Shown here piece after piece: positions 27,137 through 36,989 of a stretch of DNA of 48,918 nucleotides; the first letter of the stretch is position 1; every line of letters begins with the position of its first letter. Origin of the DNA: Candidatus Hodarchaeota archaeon (GTDB lineage Archaea > Asgardarchaeota > Heimdallarchaeia > Hodarchaeales > Hodarchaeaceae). The notes below the pieces were generated by a model that was not told the DNA's origin, ran no database searches, and saw nothing but the letters and a program-made list of their open reading frames with translations. The DNA lies in assembly GCA_016839625.1 (NCBI GenBank), contig JAEOTY010000339.1:1-48918 (forward strand). The letters are read 5' to 3'. The position numbers were made by a program, and so were the translations under genes.

Positions 27137-30100
27137 TTAATCTTCTTTAAGTTCTCCTAAAGCCTCTATTAAATTATGAGGGAAAAGAAGTTTGAACTCG
27201 TTTCCTTTATGAGCAGATGGATGGATTTCAAGTGAGCCACCATAGTATTGTATTATTACTGAGGCTAGTGCTAAACCAATATTATGTCCAATAACTTCCC
27301 ACTCATCTGTTATTTTCCCCGAAAGTTTTGAAATCAACTCTTGGGATAGTGGTTTAGAACAACAATCACTAACAATAACGCAGAAAGAGGAGGGAAGGAA
27401 AGAACCCCGAATATCAATACTCGTCTTGATATTGACAACATCAGAGCTCAAAATAAAAAAGAAAATTTCACTAAAAACATCCTTAAGATGTGCATCACTC
27501 AAGATCATCACCTCCAGATTCTCCTTATCAAATTTGATGAATTGAGAAAAAGCTGATGATACCGAGATTGCTTCATTAATAACATCGAGAAGATTAGTGC
27601 TGTCTTTTGGTGGAATAAAAGGAGATTGAAGAACCTCATAGATTTTGTTTACTCTATCAATGGTTTTTGACGAGCCAGAAGCAACGCTAACGATCTTAGT
27701 TAATATCCTATCATCCAATTTTAATTCTGATTCATACATTAATGATAATAATTCCAGATTGTTGATTATTTTTTGCATGTCATTATTTATGAAATGACTA
27801 AGCATGGCATGATAGCGTTCTTCCTCAAGTTTTACTTGTCGTAGTGCCTGTTCCGCTTGTTTACGTTCGGTAATATCCCGAACGATGCCCTGAATTACCG
27901 TTTTCCCTCCAACAGTGAAAAGACTTGAGGAAACATCAGCAGGAAAGACTTCCCCATTCTTTTTCATAAAATTAATTTCAAAATTTGTAAATCCGTCTTT
28001 AGCAATTTTCTCAAAGGCGTTTCTCGAGGCTTCACTCATTTCAGGAGGATGAAGAACGGGGATTTTAATTGACAAGATCTCTGGTTTTGTGTATTCAAAC
28101 AGTTTTAACGTTTTTTCATTAACATCTATGATGTTTCCATCTAGATCGTGCAGAAAAATTGCATCATTCGATTGATGGAACAGATTACTATATTTCTCCT
28201 CACTTTGCTGCAACTTCTCCTCAATACGTTTACGCCTAGTGATATCGGTTGATAAAACTAGAACAGATTGGAACTCTCCAGTATTAGAGAAAATAGGTGT
28301 TGCTGAAACTATAACTGGAATATTAGTCCCATCTTTTGCTAAAAGACTGCTTTCATACCTGCTACTGATGCCTCTAGATCGTTTTTCTGTCTCAATACGA
28401 GATTCCTCAATATATTTTTCTGGAACTATAAAACTCCAGTGTTTTCCTAATAGTTCTTCTTCTATATAGTCTAAGATTTCTAATGTTTTTGGATTAGCAT
28501 ACCTAATGATTCCTTCTGGATCTTCTAGAGTTACTCCCTCTTCTAATTTATTAACTAATGTTTCGTATTTTTCTCTTTCTTCTCCCAATGCTGCTTCCAT
28601 TTCTTTTCGTTCAGTAATATCACGAACAATCCCGCGGAACCCGTTGGGTTCACCATCAGGGTCTACTATCAGGGAAACAGACACCTCATTGAAAAATCTA
28701 CTCCCGTCTTTTCTGATAGTTTCAAAATCAAACAATTTTGTTGATTCCCCTGTTCGAAAAACCGTATTATAAGTCTGGTATACCTTCTTGGCAGTCTTTT
28801 CATTCGTGTACTGATGGTAATTCATCCCCATTAATTCATCTTTAGAATAACCAAGAAATTTACTTATCGAATCATTAAAGAAGGTAAAATTCCCAACAAG
28901 ATCCACTTCATAATAACCCTCTTCAATAGTTTCCAAAATTGTCCTATATTTCTCCTCACTTTCTCGTAAAGCACGCTCTGCTTGCTGACGTTCAGTTGTA
29001 TCACGAATTATCCCACGGAACCCAGTGGGTTCACCATCAGAATTAGTAATTAAAGAAATAGACGCTTCGTTGATCCGCTTAGATCCATCTTTTCGATTAA
29101 TTTCGTAAGCAATGATTCTTGTGGGCTCTCCTGTTTGATAAACCTTATTAAAGTTGTCATACACCATCTTGGCGGTCTCTTCATCTGTATACTCTCGGTT
29201 ATTTATACCCATCATCTCATCTTTAGAATAACCATGAATTCTGCACATAGCATCATTGAAGAAGGTTAAATTCCCAGCTAAATCGACCTCATAATAACCA
29301 TCTTCGATATTCTCGAGAATTGTACGATACCGTGTTTCGCTTTCTCGGAGAGCTCGTTCAACTTGTATTCGCTCCGTAATATCGCGGATAATCCCACGAA
29401 ATCCAGTACGTTCACCTTTAGAATCATATATTAGTGATGCTGATGCTTCAACAATTCTCTTCGTTCCATTTTTCCTCACAGCCTCCCAATTAAACGCTTT
29501 AATTGGTTTACCCGTCCGATAGACAGCATTAAAGGTTTGAAACACAAGAGGAGCTAATTTCTCATTTGTATACTTTTTATAATTCATCCCCAAAATTTCT
29601 TCTCTTGGATACCCAAAAATTTTACAAAGAGAATCATTGAATAACGTAAAATTTCCAGCTAAATCGACCTCATAATATCCATCCTCGATATTCTCGAGAA
29701 TTGTACGATATCGTGTTTCACTTTCCCGTATTGCTTGTATTATTTGCTTTCTCTCACTAATATCCCTTATAATCGCCAGGTCAGCCAGTTTGCCCTGATG
29801 AGTGATGACACCAGCATTGACTTCAACTTCTAAGATCCTACCATCTTTCAAAATTATTTTCGTTTCATATATTGAAGGAACACTTTGTCCAGCCATACGT
29901 TGTTCAAAATGATTAATAACTTTTTTACGAACCTCAGGATGAATATAGTTTGTAATTGGAGTGTTATATAGCTCCTTGGCGGAATAACCAGTTATTTCTG
30001 TTACCATTGGATTGGAATACTTTATCAATGAATCCCGAACTATAGCAATGCCATCGTTCGCTCGTTCTACTAAATTGCGATATTTCTCTTCTGATTCACG

Positions 30101-30589
30101 CAAATCAATCATCGATTGTCTGTATTCAGTAATATTTCTAACAAAAGTCATGACACGGGTAACCTTTCCCTCATCGAAAATCGGGATCTTGCGTGTTTCA
30201 GTGATAAATTCTTTATCCCCGATTGTAGTTCTTTCCTCGGTGACTAGAGATTCTCCAGAACTGAATACTTGATTGTATTCATCGATAATCCTATCTGATA
30301 GGAAGGGGAATACTTCAGAAATTCTCTGACCAAGTACATCTTCTTTGAGGCCCAGCTCTTTGTTCCACTGTTTGAAAGCTGTGTTGAAAAGAATAAAACG
30401 CAAGTCAGAACCAACAACATGTATCGCATCGCCCATAGAATCAAGAGTTTGACGTAAGGGCAGTTCTATATCATGTTGGGTTTCCTTGATTTGTTTTTGT
30501 TCAATTAAATAGCTTTTGATAGCTTGTTTCACGTCTAAAGGAACATCAGGTCTCTCAAGTATAGTTTCCAAGTGCATTTCTACCAACAA
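27137..30589 (-). CDS. Seven-PAS sensor protein with degenerate histidine-kinase module (paralogue B)
   Basis: An 1150-residue soluble paralogue of the previous gene, 197 bases upstream of it on the same strand. Seven PAS/PAC units span residues about 45-920; units 3, 4 and 5 are near-copies of each other (ENIEDGYYEVDLAGN and similar openings). The C-terminal module has MLSHFINNDMQKI with candidate His932. The N-box Asn is again Phe (VFSEIFFFIL), the DxGxG box is SDCCSKP, and the last glycine box is GHNIGLAL. Unlike most PAS pairs, both proteins also share the opening ETILERPDVPLDVKQAI. The two probably arose by duplication and then swapped PAS units. Ligands of the PAS domains cannot be told from sequence. 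Confidence 0.88.
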   Translation of the reverse strand: MLVEMHLETILERPDVPLDVKQAIKSYLIEQKQIKETQHDIELPLRQTLDSMGDAIHVVGSDLRFILFNTAFKQWNKELGLKEDVLGQRISEVFPFLSDRIIDEYNQVFSSGESLVTEERTTIGDKEFITETRKIPIFDEGKVTRVMTFVRNITEYRQSMIDLRESEEKYRNLVERANDGIAIVRDSLIKYSNPMVTEITGYSAKELYNTPITNYIHPEVRKKVINHFEQRMAGQSVPSIYETKIILKDGRILEVEVNAGVITHQGKLADLAIIRDISERKQIIQAIRESETRYRTILENIEDGYYEVDLAGNFTLFNDSLCKIFGYPREEILGMNYKKYTNEKLAPLVFQTFNAVYRTGKPIKAFNWEAVRKNGTKRIVEASASLIYDSKGERTGFRGIIRDITERIQVERALRESETRYRTILENIEDGYYEVDLAGNLTFFNDAMCRIHGYSKDEMMGINNREYTDEETAKMVYDNFNKVYQTGEPTRIIAYEINRKDGSKRINEASISLITNSDGEPTGFRGIIRDTTERQQAERALRESEEKYRTILETIEEGYYEVDLVGNFTFFNDSISKFLGYSKDELMGMNYHQYTNEKTAKKVYQTYNTVFRTGESTKLFDFETIRKDGSRFFNEVSVSLIVDPDGEPNGFRGIVRDITERKEMEAALGEEREKYETLVNKLEEGVTLEDPEGIIRYANPKTLEILDYIEEELLGKHWSFIVPEKYIEESRIETEKRSRGISSRYESSLLAKDGTNIPVIVSATPIFSNTGEFQSVLVLSTDITRRKRIEEKLQQSEEKYSNLFHQSNDAIFLHDLDGNIIDVNEKTLKLFEYTKPEILSIKIPVLHPPEMSEASRNAFEKIAKDGFTNFEINFMKKNGEVFPADVSSSLFTVGGKTVIQGIVRDITERKQAEQALRQVKLEEERYHAMLSHFINNDMQKIINNLELLSLMYESELKLDDRILTKIVSVASGSSKTIDRVNKIYEVLQSPFIPPKDSTNLLDVINEAISVSSAFSQFIKFDKENLEVMILSDAHLKDVFSEIFFFILSSDVVNIKTSIDIRGSFLPSSFCVIVSDCCSKPLSQELISKLSGKITDEWEVIGHNIGLALASVIIQYYGGSLEIHPSAHKGNEFKLLFPHNLIEALGELKED
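28600..29737 (-). repeat. Three tandem copies of a 381-bp PAS unit inside paralogue B
   Basis: PAS units 3-5 (residues about 285-663) repeat with a 127-codon period. At DNA level the block TCTCGAGAATTGTACGATA occurs at 29311 and again at 29692, exactly 381 bases apart; the third copy near 28930 has diverged. This indicates recent in-frame duplication or gene conversion. Short-read assembly could collapse or expand such units. Confidence 0.75.
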
Positions 30590-30841
30590 TATTTTGTACT
30601 TTACCGTATATTAGTCTATACTAAATTGCGATTATTTAATAATTTTCAAACAATAATTTCTTTGTCATTGAACAAAATCGAGAGAAATAAGTTCAAAATT
30701 CCCTCAATCTTCAGTCATATTTTTAATATATCAAAAGGAATCATAAAATTCCCTATTCAAACATTGAAACTGTATCATTAGATTCTAAAGGATTAAGATT
30801 AATGCAAAATAGTCAAAATTTTAAGGAAAAGGTAGGAAAAA

Positions 30842-31363
30842 ATGACGAAAAACTCACGTTCATTTGATTTTGTTGAAAAGCAGATTCGTAGGAAGACTTT
30901 TGGTGTTCTTAGCACCGTAAGCCCTAAAGGAAGAGCCCATTCGACAGGAATCCTTTATGGTGTCTCGCCATTAGAGAAAAAGTTCTCTCTCTACATGATA
31001 ACTATGAAGGATTATGTGAAGGTTCGTAACATTATGAATAACCCATATATTTCATTTATTATACCTTTTCCACATCATTATTTTCGATTTATTCCGTCCT
31101 CGTGTGTTTATTTTCAGGGCACAGCAGAAATCGTGTCTTTTGATGATCCTGAACCTCAGAAAGTATTTAATCAAAAACGAATACTGAGAATGATGCTAGA
31201 AGAATCAAATCAATCGGACATGGAAGGAAATACAATTTTCATGAATATTAAACCCAATAAGAAAGTCCATTGTTATGGTCTTGGTTTAAGTTTGTGGCAC
31301 CTTCGGAAAGAACACGAACAAGGAAGCTATACTGTTATAATTCCCTCTGAAAGACTAAACTAA
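30842..31363 (+). CDS. Pyridoxamine-phosphate-oxidase-like FMN-binding split-barrel protein
   Basis: 173 residues with the PNPOx-like opening FVEKQIRRKTFGVLSTVSPKGRAHSTGILYGV, a strand containing LYMITMKDYVKVRNIMNNPYISFII, and CVYFQGTAEIVSFDDPE. These are typical of flavin-nucleotide-binding split barrels, which bind FMN, F420 or haem. No substrate-specific residues can be named. A good ribosome site (AAAGGTAGG) precedes the ATG. The next gene starts 12 bases after its stop, so the two form an operon with a saccharopine-dehydrogenase-like protein and probably the FGGY kinase. Confidence 0.82.
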   Translation: MTKNSRSFDFVEKQIRRKTFGVLSTVSPKGRAHSTGILYGVSPLEKKFSLYMITMKDYVKVRNIMNNPYISFIIPFPHHYFRFIPSSCVYFQGTAEIVSFDDPEPQKVFNQKRILRMMLEESNQSDMEGNTIFMNIKPNKKVHCYGLGLSLWHLRKEHEQGSYTVIIPSERLN

Positions 31364-31375
31364 TAAAAATCAAAG

Positions 31376-32614
31376 ATGAAGGAATTAGAAACATTGACAA
31401 AAATTATAGTGTTAGGTGGGTCTGGAGTCGTTGGGAGAATAGCGGTTAGAACCCTTACAACTTTCCATGAGTTCTCGAAGGTCGCAATTGGTGATATCAA
31501 TACCGAAAAAGCACATGAAATAGCGAAAAATATTGGTTCAGAAAAAATTACAGTGATAAAAGTCAACGCACTTGATCCTGATAGCGTTAGAAAGGCAATC
31601 ATGGACTTTGACATCGTACTTAATTGTATTGGACCATTCTACAAATTCGCACCTTTAATTCTAAAAATCGTAATAGAAACAGAAAAAAATTACTTAGATA
31701 TCAACGATGATGTTGATGCAACGCAAGAAGTCCTAAAAATGGATAAAATGGCCAAACAAGCAAATATCACTGCATTAATTGGCATGGGAAGCTCGCCTGG
31801 TGTGACCAATTTACTGGCAAAATTCGCTGCTGACCATTTACTTGACAAAGTAGATTCAATTGATCTGTACCATGCTCATGGCGGAGAACCGTTTGAAGGA
31901 GAAGGAGTAATTCATCATCGAATTCACTCTATGAGAATTGATATTCCAGTCTTCATTGATGGAGAACTTAAATCAGCAAAGTTCTTTGAAGAAAGCGGAA
32001 AAGCTCTAGAGGAATACGTAGATTTCCCGAAAATCGGAAAATACCGAGTTCATCCTTATCCCCATCCTGAGACAATCACTTTACCTAATTATATCAAGGG
32101 TGTCAAACGTGTGACAAACAAGGGAACAGTTCTCCCTCCTGAATACTTTTATTTAATCACTGATATCGTTAAACTCGGTCTCACCGATGATAAACCCTTA
32201 AATATTAAGGGAAATATGATCTCTCCATTAGATTTTGCTATTTCTTATATTATCAATCAACGGGTTAAAATATTAAAAGAAACAGACTTTGGGCCTCAAC
32301 GGGGTTGTATAAAAATCGTTGTCAAAGGAAAAAAAGACACTAAACCTCATCAGTATGTTTTTTCATTAGCATCTGAAGGTGGCCAAGCAATGGGAGAAGC
32401 CACTGGTATTCCTGTGGCAATCGGTGCTGTTCTTATGAACAGGGGATTGATAACGAAAAAAGGGGTTTTACCGCCAGAATCATGTGTTAAACCTTTTGAT
32501 TTCTTGAACATCATGCGAGAGCATCTTAACCTTGAGACTGCTACTGGTGAGGGCTCGCCGTTGATCATTGAATCTATTGATGAAGAAGGTAACATCGAAA
32601 GAGTTAGCCTATAA
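31376..32614 (+). CDS. Saccharopine-dehydrogenase-family NAD(P)-binding protein
   Basis: A 412-residue oxidoreductase-like protein. The N-terminal Rossmann motif is VLGGSGVVGRIAVRTL, followed by IGDINTEKAHEIA and the family block DIVLNCIGPFYKFAPLILKIVIE with YLDINDD. GMGSSPGVTNLLAKFAADHL begins the catalytic domain. It belongs to the broad saccharopine dehydrogenase/reductase family, not clearly to lysine metabolism; carboxynorspermidine-type or unknown reductases are alternatives. It lies between the FMN-barrel gene (12-base gap) and an FGGY kinase (22-base gap). Confidence 0.85.
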   Translation: MKELETLTKIIVLGGSGVVGRIAVRTLTTFHEFSKVAIGDINTEKAHEIAKNIGSEKITVIKVNALDPDSVRKAIMDFDIVLNCIGPFYKFAPLILKIVIETEKNYLDINDDVDATQEVLKMDKMAKQANITALIGMGSSPGVTNLLAKFAADHLLDKVDSIDLYHAHGGEPFEGEGVIHHRIHSMRIDIPVFIDGELKSAKFFEESGKALEEYVDFPKIGKYRVHPYPHPETITLPNYIKGVKRVTNKGTVLPPEYFYLITDIVKLGLTDDKPLNIKGNMISPLDFAISYIINQRVKILKETDFGPQRGCIKIVVKGKKDTKPHQYVFSLASEGGQAMGEATGIPVAIGAVLMNRGLITKKGVLPPESCVKPFDFLNIMREHLNLETATGEGSPLIIESIDEEGNIERVSL

Positions 32615-32636
32615 TTTATGATAAGCAGGGTTACCT

Positions 32637-34205
32637 ATGGCAGAAGAAAAAAAATATGTTTTAGCGTTCGACCATGGAACGTCAAGTGTAAAAGCTGCAA
32701 TTTGTTCGGTGTATGGAGAAGTTTTAGATTTTGTTTTTGAGAAGACACCCGTATATCTAAAAGGAGAGGGAGGAGCTGAACAAGATCCTGATGAATGGTG
32801 GCAAGCTGTTCTAAAAGCTTCAAAAAGTCTGATCGATAAGGATTTAATTTCCATTGATGATATCGTTGGGATCTCCTGCTCTAGCCAGTGGTCAGGGACT
32901 GTCCCTGTTGATGCAGATGGCAACCATTTAATGAATGCAATAATCTGGATGGACTCACGAGGTGCTCCTTACATTAAAGAACAAATGAGTGGACTCATCA
33001 AAATCTCTGGTTATGGAATTCGAAACGTTATCAGATTTATTTACAAGACTGGTGGTGCTCCCACCCTAAGTGGTAAAGATCCAATTGCACATATTCTATT
33101 CCTGAAATATGAAAACCCTGAGATTTATTCAAAGACTTATAAATTCTTAGAGTGTAAGGACTTTTTAAACCTTAAATTTACAGGAAAGTTTGCTGCTTCC
33201 TTCGATTCGATAACTCTTCATTGGGTTACCAACAATCGAAATCCTAGTAACATTTATTATGATAAGTCTTTGTTAAAATCCCTAGGAATAAAAAAAGACC
33301 AACTACCAGAACTGAAATACTCTACTGACATATTGGGGGTGGTTTCCCCTGATTTTGCTGATGAGGTTGGAATCAATCGAGATGTCAAAGTAGCTATGGG
33401 GGCTCCTGATCTTCATTCTGCCGTAATTGGGTCTGGTGCTATAAAAGATTACCAAGGACATATCTATATCGGAACTAGCTCATGGGTCATATGTCATGTA
33501 CCTTACAAAAAGACTGACATTTCCCATAATATCGCTTCCATTCCTTCTGCAATACCAGGGAAATATTTTGTCGCTAACGAACAGGAAAGTGCAGGAGCTT
33601 GCTTAAATTTTCTACGGGATAACATCTTTTATAGTGACAATGAAGACTATTTAGGCAATCCAGATGTTTATAAAATGTTTGATGACATTGTTGAAGACGT
33701 TCCAGTCGGTAGTAACCAGCTAATTTTTACCCCTTGGTTGTACGGTGAAAGAACACCCATAGAAGACCATACCGTTCGGGGAGGTCTCTTTAATATCTCG
33801 TTGAACACCAAAAGGGAGCATATCATAAGGTCAGCTTTTGAGGGAGTAGCTTACAATAGTCGTTGGGTGTTAAAGTATGTAGAGAAGTTCATTAAGAGGA
33901 AAATGAATCCTTTGAACATTATTGGTGGTGGTGCTCAATCAGATATCTGGTGTCAGATTTATGCTGACGTTCTGAACAGGAAAATTCAACGAGTGAAAGA
34001 TCCTATACAAGTAAACGCTCGTGGGGCAACTTTTATTGCCTCTGTTGCCTTGGGATATATTTCTTTTGATGAAATTCCCAATCTCATTCAGTACTCCGGA
34101 ACATTTCATCCTATTCCTGAACATACTAAGATCTACAATCGGCTTTACGAAGAATTCTTGAGGATTTACAATAATAACTGGAAAATGTATAGACGATTGA
34201 ATTGA
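32637..34205 (+). CDS. FGGY-family carbohydrate kinase (xylulokinase-like)
   Basis: A 522-residue sugar kinase. The N-terminal phosphate loop is AFDHGTSSVKAAI, followed by EQDPDEWWQAV, the substrate-side motif IIWMDSRGAP, and the second-lobe motifs APDLHSAVIGSGA, FTPWLYGERTP and IIGGGAQSDIWCQIYADVL (FGGY signature region). The family phosphorylates pentoses, glycerol, gluconate or related sugars with ATP; xylulose is the closest guess. A ribosome site AGGG precedes the ATG. It ends a three-gene plus-strand run and is convergent with the exporter gene (10 bases). Confidence 0.88.
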   Translation: MAEEKKYVLAFDHGTSSVKAAICSVYGEVLDFVFEKTPVYLKGEGGAEQDPDEWWQAVLKASKSLIDKDLISIDDIVGISCSSQWSGTVPVDADGNHLMNAIIWMDSRGAPYIKEQMSGLIKISGYGIRNVIRFIYKTGGAPTLSGKDPIAHILFLKYENPEIYSKTYKFLECKDFLNLKFTGKFAASFDSITLHWVTNNRNPSNIYYDKSLLKSLGIKKDQLPELKYSTDILGVVSPDFADEVGINRDVKVAMGAPDLHSAVIGSGAIKDYQGHIYIGTSSWVICHVPYKKTDISHNIASIPSAIPGKYFVANEQESAGACLNFLRDNIFYSDNEDYLGNPDVYKMFDDIVEDVPVGSNQLIFTPWLYGERTPIEDHTVRGGLFNISLNTKREHIIRSAFEGVAYNSRWVLKYVEKFIKRKMNPLNIIGGGAQSDIWCQIYADVLNRKIQRVKDPIQVNARGATFIASVALGYISFDEIPNLIQYSGTFHPIPEHTKIYNRLYEEFLRIYNNNWKMYRRLN

Positions 34206-34215
34206 TCTATCAATA

Positions 34216-34923
34216 TCAAAGATTTAGTAGCTCTAAAAAGGATCGAAAAGCCTCTTCAACCATTATTGCGGCAAAACCAAATAAAATGAGAGCAGTCCCT
34301 CTTTGTACCCATAGAAAGAGCCTTGGATTTGGTAAACGCCCTATTATTGCAAGTAACGTTGTGAAAAACACTGTCCATATTAATATTCCAGTTAAAAACA
34401 TGATAACAATTGCTAAGCGAGATATAGGGTCAGGAATGTTGAAATCACTAAATAATATTATAGTTCCTACAGAGACCCACCAAAGATAAGACAAAGGTGA
34501 TGTTACGACTAGTGAAAAGCCAGTAACATATTGCCTGGATAATTGGAAATAACTTAATCGTGATGGTTCATTATTTTGTTCACCTTGGGGATCCTCCACA
34601 GGGATTGGTTTAGATATTAGTGCAGAAACACCGAGAAATCCCAAAATCAAGATATTAACAAAGAAAAGTGGGAATTTAATAACTGGGTTTGAGAAGATAT
34701 CCGTTAAAACTTCCCCTCCTATTGTTAATGCCGAAATTGAAATAATGAAGTCTCCAGTCATTGCCCCAATCCCAACGAATATTGCTGATCCCCAAGCAAG
34801 TTTTTCGCTGATATTTTTATTTAAGACCTGTTTAATTATTTCAGCATTAATTGGTCCAAGAGGAGCTGCTAATGTAAATCCTAAAAAAGCAACAAGAATC
34901 CAAATTTCGAAGATGTTGGCCAA
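34216..34923 (-). CDS. LysE/RhtB-type exporter
   Basis: 235 residues with about six hydrophobic segments. The first carries the LysE-family hallmark FTLAAPLGPINAEIIKQVL, followed by GAIFVG-like and GAMTGDFIISISALTIGG segments. A charged cytoplasmic loop (residues about 118-140: KPIPVEDPQGEQNNEPS) separates the halves. The last segments are FLTGILIWTVFFTTLL and TALILFGFAAIMVEEAF. It likely exports an amino acid or similar small molecule; the substrate is unknown. Confidence 0.82.
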   Translation of the reverse strand: MANIFEIWILVAFLGFTLAAPLGPINAEIIKQVLNKNISEKLAWGSAIFVGIGAMTGDFIISISALTIGGEVLTDIFSNPVIKFPLFFVNILILGFLGVSALISKPIPVEDPQGEQNNEPSRLSYFQLSRQYVTGFSLVVTSPLSYLWWVSVGTIILFSDFNIPDPISRLAIVIMFLTGILIWTVFFTTLLAIIGRLPNPRLFLWVQRGTALILFGFAAIMVEEAFRSFLELLNL

Positions 34924-35158
34924 ATCTGAAAATACCTCAGTTTCCTTTATTAAATTAGAAAAAACTCTTGTTACTACAGTATTTATTTACTAATGCTTTT
35001 ATTTTGGATGTTTCTAACTTTTTTATTTGAAATTATTAAGACAAACCAATCATAGATTAGTTTTTGGAACTGGAAGTGCCTATATTCGAACAAGATACTA
35101 AATAGCCTCAAGAATATTTTTTAATTTTCATTTTTTAAGTTAGATTGGTTTGATCAAG

Positions 35159-35503
35159 ATGAAAATTGTGAAGAGTAGTGAAGCCCCCACACTTCAAACT
35201 GTTAAGGGACGACATGGAGTAATTCTAGTAGTTGGTGAGAAAGCTATGATGATGAAACTTACAATTGAACCAGGAATTCCAACTCCACCCCATAGTCACT
35301 ATCATGAGCAAATGGGGCATGTTCTCGAGGGTGAAGGGACTCTGTTTGTGGGCGATGATTCTGTGGAAATAAAGGCAGGAACCTCATTTTGTATACCACC
35401 CCATGTACCTCATAACTTTAATGCAACAGGAGATAAACCAGCAGTTCTTATCGAAACTTTTAGCCCTCCACGAGAAGACTATTTAGAACGTGCAGCTAAA
35501 TAA
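35159..35503 (+). CDS. Single-domain cupin protein
   Basis: A 114-residue small beta-barrel. Motif 1 is PPHSHYHEQMGHVLEGEG with the metal-ligand histidines and glutamate; motif 2 is CIPPHVPHNF with the last histidine. Such proteins bind a metal and act as isomerases, dioxygenases or sugar-binding proteins. I prefer the ATG at 35159 to the in-frame TTG at 35150. It sits 78 bases before the GH4 glycosidase, which suggests a sugar-related role. Confidence 0.87.
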   Translation: MKIVKSSEAPTLQTVKGRHGVILVVGEKAMMMKLTIEPGIPTPPHSHYHEQMGHVLEGEGTLFVGDDSVEIKAGTSFCIPPHVPHNFNATGDKPAVLIETFSPPREDYLERAAK

Positions 35504-35581
35504 TGAAAATTGAATCACACAAGAAATGCAAAGAGATCAGTAAGAAACCGAGTTTTCAATTTTAATGATTGAGGATTACGA

Positions 35582-36952
35582 ATGAAAGACGAACCAAAAA
35601 TTGTCATTATTGGCGCAGGGAGTGCGAGTTTTGGATTAGAGAATCTTGCAGGTATCATGGATCATGAGAATTTGAAGGGGAAGGCAAGCTTATCGCTAGT
35701 TGATATAAATGAACCTAATCTAAAAGCTATTACTGCTCTTGCGAACCGAATCAATCACGAATGGAAATCAGACATGAAAATAGTTTCTACAACTGACCGA
35801 AAGCAAGTTCTACCAGGTGCTGATTTTGTAGTCTTATCAGTAGCAGTAGATAGAGAAGAAACCTGGATAAAGGACTTCGAGTTGGCTAAAAAGCATGGTA
35901 TCTGGCATTACGCAGAAAATGGTTTAGTAGGAAGTTTCACACATACAGCACGAGGATTAGCATTTATAATGCCTATCTTAAATGACATCCACGACCTTGC
36001 ACCTGACGCGTGGCTAATTAACTTCACCAATCCAGTTCCGCGAATTGGATATGCTGCACAACATGCTAATGTAAAATCGGTCGGTTTGTGTCATCAAATA
36101 TGGCATGGATACGGGATATTGGGAAGATTTTTGGCAAGAGATCTAGGAATAGACAAGAATCTTGACTTTGAGGTCAAATGGACGGATGAAAGTCAGAGAA
36201 TTTTAACTGAGTTTGGTCTTGCAGCGGTTTTAGAGTATGATATCAAGGCTGCTGGTCTAAATCATTTCACTTGGATGTTAGATGTAAGGCGCCGAGACAC
36301 ATGGGAAGATGTTTATCCCTTAATCAGAAAAGAAGTCTCAACCGTGCATCCAAATTTTGAACCATTAACCCAACATATCTTCAGGATTTTTGGTCTCTTA
36401 CCAGTCCCAGGAGACTGCCATTTAAGCGAGTACATTCCATATACTATCAAGAAGGAGAATTGGGATAAATATCGTATTCAACTTTATGATTTTAAGCGAG
36501 CTAAAAAGCAAAGAGAAGCAATGTGGACAAAGATCAATGATATTGTTTCGAAAAAACGCGCCCTCGATTTGGTTCCAACCACCGCTGAGAGAGGTGACGC
36601 GATAATTACTGAAATCTTCACTAATGCTAATGCCTATGAACAAGCAGTAAATATCGAAAATAAAGGAGTCATAAGCAATTTACCTAATAAGGCAATCGTA
36701 GAAGTCCCTGCTCTTGTCAATAGTCATGGTATTTCAGGGATGAAGGTTGGGAAATTACCAGAAGGAATTGCTGCGCTTTGTCAACGAGAAATCTCCATTG
36801 CTAGACTAACCGTGAAATCTGCCATCGAAGGTGATCGTGAGGCCGCACTTCAAGCATTTGCCTTGATGGTTGATGATCTCACATTAGCAGAAACACTTCT
36901 TGATGAATATTTAATCACTCACAAAGAATATTTACCTCAATTCTTCACCTGA
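35582..36952 (+). CDS. Glycoside hydrolase family 4 (NAD- and metal-dependent glycosidase)
   Basis: A 456-residue GH4 enzyme. Residues 9-18 form the NAD-binding IIGAGSASFG. NFTNP (147-151), the metal-ligand Cys170-His171 in VGLCHQ and His228 in GLNHFTW are the family catalytic-site landmarks. The C-terminal VPALVNSHGISGMKVGKLPEGIAALCQRE is also typical. GH4 enzymes cleave alpha- or beta-glycosides by an oxidation-elimination mechanism with NAD and Mn. The closest feel is alpha-galactosidase/alpha-glucuronidase (MelA/AglA-like), but the substrate is uncertain. GAGG lies just before the ATG. It leads a run with a HAD phosphatase and an MFS transporter. Confidence 0.92.
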   Translation: MKDEPKIVIIGAGSASFGLENLAGIMDHENLKGKASLSLVDINEPNLKAITALANRINHEWKSDMKIVSTTDRKQVLPGADFVVLSVAVDREETWIKDFELAKKHGIWHYAENGLVGSFTHTARGLAFIMPILNDIHDLAPDAWLINFTNPVPRIGYAAQHANVKSVGLCHQIWHGYGILGRFLARDLGIDKNLDFEVKWTDESQRILTEFGLAAVLEYDIKAAGLNHFTWMLDVRRRDTWEDVYPLIRKEVSTVHPNFEPLTQHIFRIFGLLPVPGDCHLSEYIPYTIKKENWDKYRIQLYDFKRAKKQREAMWTKINDIVSKKRALDLVPTTAERGDAIITEIFTNANAYEQAVNIENKGVISNLPNKAIVEVPALVNSHGISGMKVGKLPEGIAALCQREISIARLTVKSAIEGDREAALQAFALMVDDLTLAETLLDEYLITHKEYLPQFFT

Positions 36953-36989
36953 CCTCCTAATTTTACCAGAAATCAATTGAGGTAATTCC

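Noticed and set aside
30572-30781. A 69-codon plus-strand frame before the FMN-barrel gene
   Set aside because: It overlaps the start of the PAS protein, has no ribosome site and has low-complexity AT-rich composition.
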